Positions 1-6,556 of a stretch of 10,431 nt of DNA are shown one piece after another. How positions within the stretch are numbered: the stretch's first letter is position 1; every line of letters begins with the position of its first letter. Source of the DNA: CALZIK01 sp046756565 (GTDB taxonomy: Bacteria > Acidobacteriota > Thermoanaerobaculia > Multivoradales > JAHEKO01); contig JBHHWO010000151.1 in the NCBI GenBank assembly GCA_046756565.1, positions 1 to 10,431 of the forward strand, given 5' to 3'. The notes beneath the pieces are model-generated. The model saw only the letters and a program-made list of their open reading frames with translations, did no database searches and was not told the DNA's origin. The position numbers were made by a program, and so were the translations under genes.

Positions 1-226
1 CCCACAGTAGAGATGCCACCAGGCTGTGGGTGTAGGGCATGAATGGAAGTTCGAAGTGGGTCGACTCCGTGTAGCCCGGAACGATGTTCATCTGTTCGAC
101 GCCTGCCAGGACCAAAGGAAAGAATAGGAGGTCGACGAACTGCACGCCGAGAAAAAGCAGCCCGAGGGACGCTCTGCTCTCGGCGCCCTTGAGAGCCAGG
201 GCGGCTCCGTAGTGTCCTACGAACAT
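1..226 (-). CDS. Partial small polytopic membrane protein (N-terminal 75 residues)
   Basis: An open frame starts at ATG 226-224 on the minus strand and runs off the left edge, so only the first 75 residues are visible. The protein begins MFVGHYGAALALK, has a hydrophobic first helix (around residues 20-42, rich in Leu, Phe and Val), then a polar loop and a PYTHSLVASLLWG segment that starts a second membrane stretch. The HY near the start and the later THS resemble a family of bacterial inner-membrane proteins often annotated as hypothetical or as membrane-bound metal-dependent hydrolase-like; this match is from memory. An AGAGGAG ribosome binding site lies 7 bases before the ATG. It is co-oriented with the sigma-54 regulator upstream (76-bp gap) and may be co-transcribed with it. 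The function is unknown. Confidence 0.7.
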   Translation of the reverse strand, partial: MFVGHYGAALALKGAESRASLGLLFLGVQFVDLLFFPLVLAGVEQMNIVPGYTESTHFELPFMPYTHSLVASLLW

Positions 227-301
227 CTCCGGCTCCTCTTCAACAGCTCTCGCGGATAGGTATCGGTCTTGCCCCCATGGTCGTCTCTCCTCTTAAGTCC
301 C

Positions 302-1837
<1,536 letters not shown>

Positions 1838-1920
1838 GTCCCTTGCTCCTTGCGGTCCGAGTCCGTCGCACGAGCGGCTTCAGCGAACCGATCACTCGAA
1901 AAAGCAAGGGGAGAGTTTGC

Positions 1921-1954
1921 ACGAAACTTCGCGGCAACGCAACGAGTCTTCGCG
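1921..1954. promoter_or_regulatory. Candidate enhancer (UAS) pair for the sigma-54 regulator, operon 1
   Basis: Two imperfect direct repeats, ACGAAACTTCGCG (1921-1933) and ACGAGTCTTCGCG (1942-1954), match at 11 of 13 positions and start 21 bp apart, about two helical turns. Each has dyad character (CGAA-NN-TTCG in the first, CGA-N4-TCG in the second), as expected for a Fis-type HTH dimer. The pair starts 120 bp upstream of the -24 GG at 2041, a typical distance for sigma-54 enhancers. The same pair recurs before the second sigma-54 promoter. It also sits about 85-115 bp upstream of the regulator's own start, so autoregulation is possible. Confidence 0.65.
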
Positions 1955-2012
1955 ATCCCAAGTCCGGATCTCGGCCGCCCTCTCACCTGCCGGCGGGCTA
2001 AGCCTCTGAATC

Positions 2013-2022
2013 AACGCCACTT
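2013..2022 (+). promoter_or_regulatory. Shared AACGCCRCTT element between enhancer and promoter (copy 1)
   Basis: AACGCCACTT here and AACGCCGCTT at 4751-4760 match at 9 of 10 positions. Both lie between the dyad pair and the -24/-12 promoter, and both are preceded by ATC and followed by AGAC. The role is unknown. The AATCAA at 2009-2014 with TTA at 2021 resembles a poorly spaced IHF site (6 bases instead of 4), so a DNA-bending site is one possibility. Confidence 0.35.
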
Positions 2023-2039
2023 AGACGCTATGCCAAGAA

Positions 2040-2055
2040 TGGCACGGCCGTTGCG
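2040..2055 (+). promoter_or_regulatory. Sigma-54 (-24/-12) promoter of operon 1
   Basis: TGGCACGGCCGTTGCG matches the sigma-54 consensus TGGCACG-N4-TTGCW in every fixed position except the last base. GG (2041-2042) and GC (2053-2054) are separated by exactly 10 bases, the invariant spacing for sigma-54. The predicted start of transcription is about 12 bases after the GC, near 2066, giving a 5' leader of about 58 bases before the ATG at 2124. The leader carries a small GCCGT-GAG-ACGGC hairpin at 2076-2088. Confidence 0.9.
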
Positions 2056-2108
2056 GAAGGCAGCACGCATCAGCAGCCGTGAGACGGCAAACCCAATTCA
2101 TCGACTCG

Positions 2109-2115
2109 AAAGGAG
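2109..2115 (+). promoter_or_regulatory. Ribosome binding site fixing the start at 2124
   Basis: AAAGGAG ends 8 bases before ATG 2124. This decides against the longer in-frame GTG start at 2079, which has no such site and lies before the signal peptide. Confidence 0.85.
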
Positions 2116-2123
2116 AAGTCAAG

Positions 2124-2885
2124 ATGCCTCACAAGCACACCGCACTCACCGCACTGTTCGCGACCAGCATCCTCGTGCTGGCACTCGCGGCGACCGCCCA
2201 AGCCCAGCTTCCTGATCCTGGAATGGAGATCGACCGGTCGAACACGGCTCTCGTGATCACCGATCCACAGAATGATTTTCTCAGCCCGGACGGCGTCACC
2301 TGGGGAGTGGTCGGCAAGAGCGTTACCGAGAACAACACGGTCGAGAACATCGAGAGTCTGTTCAAGACAGCCAAGAAGAACGGCTTCCAGGTCTTCGTCT
2401 CGCCTCACTACTACTTCCCAACCGACCATGGATGGAAGTTCGAGGGAGCCCTTGAGGCCCTGATGCACAAGATCGGGATGTTCGACCGCAAAGGCGCCCT
2501 GACCGTAGATGGCTTCGAGAACTCGGGGGCCGACTGGCTCGCTCGCTACAAGCCGTACATCGAAGACGGCAAGACCGTCGTCTCCAACCCCCACAAGGTC
2601 TACGGCCCGGAGAACAACGATCTCATGCTGCAGCTGCGCAAGCGCGGGATCGACAGGGTCATCCTCGCCGGCATGTCGGCCAACCTGTGCACAGAGTCCC
2701 ACATGCGAGAACTGCTCGAGCGGGGCTTCGAGGTGGCAGTGGTCACGGATGCCACGGCCGCCGCTCAGGTCGCCGAAGGAGACGGCTACGCCGCGGCGCT
2801 CGTCAACTTCCGGTTCATGGCCAACACCGTCTGGACCACCAAGCAGGCTACGCAGCTCATCGAAGCAGCCGGAGCCGGTGACTGA
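2124..2885 (+). CDS. Exported isochorismatase-family cysteine hydrolase
   Basis: The protein has 253 residues. Residues 1-27 form a Sec-type signal peptide (basic start, hydrophobic 8-22, cleavage after AQA before Gln28), so the enzyme is probably periplasmic. The isochorismatase fold follows: ALVITDPQNDF carries the catalytic Asp47, the central strand has a Lys (158 in SNPHKVYG, or 150), and GMSANLCTESHMREL carries the nucleophile Cys189. In this family an Asp-Lys-Cys triad hydrolyses amides or vinyl ethers (nicotinamidase, carbamoylhydrolases, isochorismatase); the substrate here cannot be told. A signal peptide is unusual for the family, most members being cytoplasmic. It is the first gene after the sigma-54 promoter at 2040-2055 and 67 bp upstream of the metallo-beta-lactamase-fold gene, with which it is probably co-transcribed. 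Confidence 0.9.
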   Translation: MPHKHTALTALFATSILVLALAATAQAQLPDPGMEIDRSNTALVITDPQNDFLSPDGVTWGVVGKSVTENNTVENIESLFKTAKKNGFQVFVSPHYYFPTDHGWKFEGALEALMHKIGMFDRKGALTVDGFENSGADWLARYKPYIEDGKTVVSNPHKVYGPENNDLMLQLRKRGIDRVILAGMSANLCTESHMRELLERGFEVAVVTDATAAAQVAEGDGYAAALVNFRFMANTVWTTKQATQLIEAAGAGD

Positions 2886-2938
2886 GCCATCCGGAAGAAA
2901 CGTGCCGCATCAGCGGCCTTCCTCCAATAGCCGACAAG

Positions 2939-2944
2939 AAAGGA
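2939..2944 (+). promoter_or_regulatory. Ribosome binding site favouring the start at 2953
   Basis: AAAGGA lies only 2 bases before ATG 2947 but 8 bases before the in-frame ATG 2953, so 2953 is the better start. The choice changes the protein by two residues (Met-Thr). Confidence 0.6.
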
Positions 2945-2952
2945 TCATGACA

Positions 2953-3738
2953 ATGAAGACAAAAGTCACATACCTGGGCGGCGCAACCTATCTCCTCGAG
3001 ATCGGATCGTTCCGCATCCTCACAGACCCCGGATTCGATCCCAAGGGCACCGAGAAGAGCGAAGGGCCCGGACACGACCTCAAGAAGGTCATGGCGCCGC
3101 CGATCCCGGCCGACGAGATCGGCCCGATCGACGCGGTCCTGCTGAGCCATGCCCAGCACTACGACAATCTCGACAACACCGGGAAGGCGATGCTGCCCCA
3201 GTGGGGGCGGGTCCTGACGACTCCGGACAGCGCCGAAGTGCTGGGCGACGTTGCAGAAGCTCTCGACACCTGGGAGTCTACCGAGCTGACCAACGCTCGA
3301 GGCGAGCGGATCAAGGTCACCGCGACTCCGGCGGTACACACCAACAACCCCGAGATCCGCGGCGCCGTCGGTGAGACGACCGGCTTCATGCTTGAGTGGG
3401 ACGGCCAGGAGAACGGCGCGTTCTACGTCTCGGGCGACACGGTCTGGGTCGACGAGATCCAAGAGATCGGCAAGCGCTACGACGTCGGCACGGCGATTCT
3501 CAACATGGGCGCGGCCAACGTCCCGGCGGTCGGCGACATCCGCCTGACCATGAACGGCGAAGAAGGAGCCCGTGTGGTTTCGACGCTCGGCGCGAAGAAC
3601 GCCTTCCCAGCGCACTTCGAAGGCTGGCTCCACTACAAGGAAGGTCGCGACGGGATCGAAGCAGCGTTCGAGGCGGCCGGCGTCAGAGACCGGCTGCAGA
3701 TGCTCGACCCTGGGGAGAGCTCACAGCCCCGCGTCTAG
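2953..3738 (+). CDS. UlaG-like metallo-beta-lactamase-fold hydrolase
   Basis: The protein has 261 residues and no signal peptide, so it is probably cytoplasmic. The fold is shown by VTYLGGATYLLEIG at the N-terminus, TDPGF (25-29), LLSHAQHYDNLDN (63-75), PAVH (His129), the YVSGDT strand with Asp162 and PAHFEGW with His221. These are the metal-binding positions of the UlaG / RNase Z-like branch of the superfamily. The first metal motif is SH-A-Q-H-Y-D-N-L-D rather than HxHxDH; relatives I recall have SHDxHxDNLD, so the Ala at 67 and the shifted motif are notable. Superfamily members hydrolyse lactones, phosphodiesters or thioesters; the substrate here is unknown. ATG 2947 is an alternative start. 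It lies downstream of the exported cysteine hydrolase and ends just before a strong GC hairpin. Confidence 0.9.
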   Translation: MKTKVTYLGGATYLLEIGSFRILTDPGFDPKGTEKSEGPGHDLKKVMAPPIPADEIGPIDAVLLSHAQHYDNLDNTGKAMLPQWGRVLTTPDSAEVLGDVAEALDTWESTELTNARGERIKVTATPAVHTNNPEIRGAVGETTGFMLEWDGQENGAFYVSGDTVWVDEIQEIGKRYDVGTAILNMGAANVPAVGDIRLTMNGEEGARVVSTLGAKNAFPAHFEGWLHYKEGRDGIEAAFEAAGVRDRLQMLDPGESSQPRV

Positions 3739-3753
3739 AACTCGTCGGAGCTT

Positions 3754-3781
3754 GGGCCCGGCCCGAAACCGGGCCGGGCCC
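3754..3781 (+). terminator. Very strong GC hairpin after the MBL-fold gene
   Basis: GGGCCCGGCCCG (3754-3765) and CGGGCCGGGCCC (3770-3781) form a perfect 12-bp all-GC stem closed by the 4-base loop AAAC, 16 bases after the stop codon. No T-run follows (GGCTCTCGTCAG), so it is not a classical intrinsic terminator. It may act as a partial terminator, an mRNA 3'-end stabiliser or a processing barrier that lowers expression of the methyltransferase gene. Confidence 0.6.
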
Positions 3782-3817
3782 GGCTCTCGTCAGTAACCCG
3801 CCGACCCACGGAACACC

Positions 3818-4666
3818 ATGTACAACCTCGCAGCCGATCTCCAGGCGCCGCCTGCGGCGGCAGACAACACCGCACTACGGGACATCTTCCGAAGGCTGGA
3901 TCCTCGAGACTACCCAGGCGTTACGGACTACTCCTGGAACGCGATCTACGGCCACGGAGACAACATGGCTCCAGGAGGCCTCTATCTCGCAGAGCGAATG
4001 ACCCGCTCGTCGAACCTCGAGCCCGGAGCCGTGGTACTGGACGTCGGTTGCGGTAAAGGAGACTCGTCACTCTTTCTGGCTCGAAATTTCGGCGTCCGGG
4101 TGATCTGCTTCGACCTCTGGACGTCGTCGTCGCTGCTGACCAGGAAGATTGAACGCCAGGGCTTCGCTTCACAAGTCTTGCCCCTGGACCTGGACGCTAC
4201 CGAGCGCCTCCCCTTTGCGGACGGCTACTTCGACGCCATCTTCTGCATGCAGGCGCTCCACTCCTTCGGCGGAGACGCGGCCGTTCTCCGCGGCCTGCTC
4301 GAGCATCTCAAGCCCGGCGGCCGATTCCACGTCGGCGGCACCTGCTTCGACCAGGAGCCCGCCGACGGCAAGCTTCCACCGATCTACTCGCAGACCGACG
4401 GCTGGGATGCAGAGTACTCGACGTACCACTCCCCTTCGTGGTGGCGAGAACTGTTTCTGGCCACCGGAATGGTCGACGTCCTCGAATGCACGGAGCTCGC
4501 GGACGGCCTCGTCATGTGGGAGGACGAGATCCTCCACCACGGCGAGTCCGCCGGCTGGACCGAAGCCTGGCACCGCAACGCCAAGTGGCTCGTCGACCAG
4601 GTGCTCTTCAGTCGAAATCACACGCCTTCGTTGACTCACTTCGTCGCCACTCTGGCGAAGAGCTGA
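3818..4666 (+). CDS. Class I SAM-dependent methyltransferase
   Basis: The 282-residue soluble protein has a Rossmann methyltransferase core. Motif I is VVLDVGCGKGDSSLFLA (72-88), the acidic ribose-binding residue is Asp99 in VICFDLW, and the later motifs LPFADGYFDAIFCMQALHSF (131-150) and LEHLKPGGRFHVGG (161-174) resemble the UbiE / Methyltransf_11 group. A long C-terminal part (about 185-282) rich in Trp, Tyr and His (STYHSPSWWRELF, MWEDEILHHGES) probably forms the substrate cap. Its target cannot be told; small-molecule O-, N- or S-methylation fits the fold. It follows the MBL-fold gene by 79 bp across the hairpin at 3754-3781. Its ribosome binding site is weak (ACGGA), so expression may be lower than for its neighbours. 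It ends just before the second enhancer region. Confidence 0.9.
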   Translation: MYNLAADLQAPPAAADNTALRDIFRRLDPRDYPGVTDYSWNAIYGHGDNMAPGGLYLAERMTRSSNLEPGAVVLDVGCGKGDSSLFLARNFGVRVICFDLWTSSSLLTRKIERQGFASQVLPLDLDATERLPFADGYFDAIFCMQALHSFGGDAAVLRGLLEHLKPGGRFHVGGTCFDQEPADGKLPPIYSQTDGWDAEYSTYHSPSWWRELFLATGMVDVLECTELADGLVMWEDEILHHGESAGWTEAWHRNAKWLVDQVLFSRNHTPSLTHFVATLAKS

Positions 4667-4677
4667 GACAAGCCGAC

Positions 4678-4710
4678 ACGAAATCTCGCGGCTGGCAACG
4701 GAACTTCGCT
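4678..4710. promoter_or_regulatory. Candidate enhancer (UAS) pair for operon 2
   Basis: ACGAAATCTCGCG (4678-4690) and ACGGAACTTCGCT (4698-4710) start 20 bp apart and match the pair at 1921-1954. The block ACGAAA-NN-TCGCGGC is shared (13 of 15 bases), then GCAACG and CTTCGC recur with a one-base spacing change. The pair starts 113 bp upstream of the -24 GG at 4791, against 120 bp in operon 1. Similarity of sequence, spacing and distance in two separate intergenic regions argues for a common activator, most simply the PAS regulator encoded at 302-1837. Confidence 0.65.
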
Positions 4711-4750
4711 GCATTCGACCCTCTGCACCGGCGCTGGCAGAGAACATCTA

Positions 4751-4760
4751 AACGCCGCTT
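4751..4760 (+). promoter_or_regulatory. Shared AACGCCRCTT element (copy 2)
   Basis: AACGCCGCTT, preceded by ATCTA and followed by TTTCAGAC, matches AACGCCACTT-AGAC at 2013-2026. It lies 40 bp before the -24 GG here and 28 bp in operon 1, a difference close to one helical turn, so both copies face nearly the same side of the helix relative to the promoter. Confidence 0.35.
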
Positions 4761-4789
4761 TTTCAGACACTTACAGTGAACTTCAGACC

Positions 4790-4805
4790 TGGCACCGCGG
4801 TTGCT
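4790..4805 (+). promoter_or_regulatory. Sigma-54 (-24/-12) promoter of operon 2
   Basis: TGGCACCGCGGTTGCT matches TGGCAC-N5-TTGCW fully, with GG (4791-4792) and GC (4803-4804) separated by exactly 10 bases and a T-run after the -12 element, which is common in strong sigma-54 promoters. Predicted transcription start is near 4816, giving a leader of about 32 bases before ATG 4848. Confidence 0.92.
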
Positions 4806-4834
4806 TTTTCCGCTGCCGTCAACGACCGAACGCC

Positions 4835-4841
4835 AGGAGGT
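4835..4841 (+). promoter_or_regulatory. Consensus ribosome binding site for the first gene of operon 2
   Basis: AGGAGGT ends 6 bases before ATG 4848. It fixes this start over an in-frame upstream start at 4776, which lies before the promoter and so would not be on the sigma-54 transcript. Confidence 0.9.
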
Positions 4842-4847
4842 AGAACC

Positions 4848-5984
4848 ATGACAGCAACGCACACACACCAGCGCCGGCCCGCGAGACGAGTCATCGCACT
4901 CGGCCTCTTCTTGCTGGTGGCGGTGCCCACGATCAGACCGGCGACAGCTGAAGAGATCAACCGTTACATCGTCGACACCGGCCCCCTGAGGATCCGCGAC
5001 CAGTTCCTCCTCGGAATGGGCTTCCTCGCCTTCGACCCGGTCTCGGCGGACGTCCAGCCCAAGGGCGGATGGCAGCTCGATCTCATCACCACGATCACCA
5101 ACACCTTCGCCCACTCGGACGTCATCGACGTCGAGCTCGAAGCCAGAGATCGGCGCGACTCCCTGACCCTCGCTCAGCTTCGCGCGATCGACGCGGCGGA
5201 TTCCGGAGACGGGGTCTTTCAGCTCGACGGCGAGCTCTACCGAACCGCAATAGCTGCCCGCCGCGGCCTGGGCAAGGGTATTCAGATCGAGCTGGTGCTT
5301 CCGATCCTGAACTTCCAGGGCGGTATCGTGGACTCCACCATCGAAGGCTTCCACGACACCTTCGGCTTCGGCCAGGCCGGTCGCATCGGCGTTCCCAGAG
5401 ACGATTTCCTGGCCTACGCCAGAAGCTCCCGAGGTGAGCTCTTCCTCGACCGCGCTCCCGGAATCCAGCTCGGAGACGTGGTCGTGGGAAGCAAGTTCGA
5501 CCTGCTCCGGGGATCCTCGGAGCGGCGGTTCAAGCTGGCCCTCGAAACCCTGCTCAAACTACCTACCGGCGACGAATCCGAGCTCGCGAGCTCGGGCTCG
5601 ACCGATCTCGGAGCTCAGGTCCTGATGACCCGCTATTTCGACAAGGCCTGTCTCCACACTTCGTTCGGCCTGCTGTACCTGGGGGAATGGGAGGAGTTGG
5701 GCACGCCGTCCCAGGTTCTCCCTTCCCTGATGGTGGCCTACGAGCGAGCGCTCGGCCCGAAAAGCTCCGGCCTGGCCCAACTCACGGTCTCCGAGAGTCC
5801 ATTCCGGGACCTGGAGCTCGATGAGCTGGCCGAGACGTCGATCCAGGTGACGCTGGGCTTCAAGAAGGTCCTGTGGGAGCGAAAGGTTCTCTTCGTCGGC
5901 TTCACCGAGAACATCCAGAACCTCAACAACACCGCCGACGTCGGCTTCCACGTCGGCCTCACCCAGACGTTCGACCCGCGATGA
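4848..5984 (+). CDS. DUF3187-like predicted outer-membrane protein
   Basis: The 378-residue protein has a signal peptide: RRPARR, then hydrophobic residues 15-28, with cleavage probably after PATA (34). The mature part lacks membrane helices but has alternating hydrophobic/polar strands typical of outer-membrane beta-barrels, such as GWQLDLITTITNTFAHS, GIQIELVLPIL, RFKLALETLLKLPTG and a C-terminal VGFHVGLTQTFDPR. GPLRIRDQFLLGMGFL near the start and STIEGFHDTFGFGQAGR in the middle fit my recollection of the DUF3187 family, which has no known function. It could be a channel or a phenol/hydrophobic-compound type porin for the operon's substrate (inference). It is the first gene after the sigma-54 promoter at 4790 and overlaps the next gene by 4 bases (ATGA). 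Confidence 0.82.
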   Translation: MTATHTHQRRPARRVIALGLFLLVAVPTIRPATAEEINRYIVDTGPLRIRDQFLLGMGFLAFDPVSADVQPKGGWQLDLITTITNTFAHSDVIDVELEARDRRDSLTLAQLRAIDAADSGDGVFQLDGELYRTAIAARRGLGKGIQIELVLPILNFQGGIVDSTIEGFHDTFGFGQAGRIGVPRDDFLAYARSSRGELFLDRAPGIQLGDVVVGSKFDLLRGSSERRFKLALETLLKLPTGDESELASSGSTDLGAQVLMTRYFDKACLHTSFGLLYLGEWEELGTPSQVLPSLMVAYERALGPKSSGLAQLTVSESPFRDLELDELAETSIQVTLGFKKVLWERKVLFVGFTENIQNLNNTADVGFHVGLTQTFDPR

Positions 5985-6541
5985 CCAGGCGTTTCACGGA
6001 GATCGCCTTCGGACCGGCCGTTCGGCAGATGCAGGAAGAGCAGGGCAGCCGCGCGGCCGGCGCTCGCCTCGAGAGCATGAGCTACGACGACAGCACCCTC
6101 GGCCCGCGGGAGACCGAGTTCATCGAGCGAATCGATCACTTCTACATGGCCAGCATCGCGGAGAGCGGATGGCCCTACGTTCAGTTCCGCGGCGGCCCCA
6201 AGGGTTTCCTCCGGGTTCTCGACGACCGGACGATCGCCTTCGGCGACTTCCGCGGCAACCGGCAGTACATCAGCACCGGCAACGTCCGCGAGGACGATCG
6301 CGTCGCGCTGATTCTCCTGGACCAGGCGCGGCGTATGCGTCTCAAGATCTTCGCCCGGGCAACGACCCGCGAAGTCGACAGCGAGCTACGTGCTCGACTG
6401 GCCGATCCCGACTACGAGGCCACGATCGAGCGCGCCTTCGTCCTCGAGGTGGAGGCCTTCGACTGGAACTGCCCCCAACACATCACACCGCGCTACAGCC
6501 TCGAAGAGCTGGGCGCGCTCGGACTCCAAACGGATCTCTAA
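5981..6541 (+). CDS. Pyridoxamine 5'-phosphate oxidase-like FMN-binding split-barrel protein
   Basis: The 186-residue cytoplasmic protein has the flavin-binding split-barrel: IDHFYMASIAESGWPYVQFRG (51-71), GPKGFLRVLDDRTIAFGDF (72-90), RGNRQYISTGN (91-101) and DDRVALILLD (105-114), then LKIFARATT. It matches the COG3576-type group of predicted flavin-nucleotide-binding proteins, which usually end with the AFDWNCPQHITPR segment seen here at 159-171 and carrying Cys164. These are generally not true pyridoxamine phosphate oxidases; members bind FMN, F420 or haem and act as oxidoreductases. The start overlaps the stop of the outer-membrane protein gene as ATGA with no clear ribosome binding site, so translation is probably coupled. 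An upstream extension in the same frame overlaps the preceding gene and was not chosen. Confidence 0.9.
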   Translation: MTRRFTEIAFGPAVRQMQEEQGSRAAGARLESMSYDDSTLGPRETEFIERIDHFYMASIAESGWPYVQFRGGPKGFLRVLDDRTIAFGDFRGNRQYISTGNVREDDRVALILLDQARRMRLKIFARATTREVDSELRARLADPDYEATIERAFVLEVEAFDWNCPQHITPRYSLEELGALGLQTDL

Positions 6542-6556
6542 GAGAAAGGAACGACC

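Noticed and set aside
2079..2123. GTG start giving a 15-residue longer isochorismatase-like protein
   Set aside because: It would place a polar stretch before the signal peptide, starts only about 13 bases after the predicted transcription start and has no ribosome binding site, unlike ATG 2124.
2857..3633. Minus-strand open frame opposite the MBL-fold gene
   Set aside because: A shadow of GC-rich coding DNA; the plus strand carries clear metal-binding motifs and the minus translation is low-complexity with no recognisable fold.
4567..4583. TGGCACC in the methyltransferase gene as a third sigma-54 promoter
   Set aside because: No TTGC at the required distance (CGCC instead), and it lies inside a coding region.
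4721..4742. Hairpin CTCTGC / GCAGAG as a terminator of the first operon
   Set aside because: Only 6 bp with a 10-base loop, and the T-run comes about 16 bases later, too far for an intrinsic terminator.
4608..5354. Minus-strand open frame spanning the second promoter region
   Set aside because: It crosses the enhancer, promoter and signal-peptide region of the opposite-strand operon and has no family-like features.
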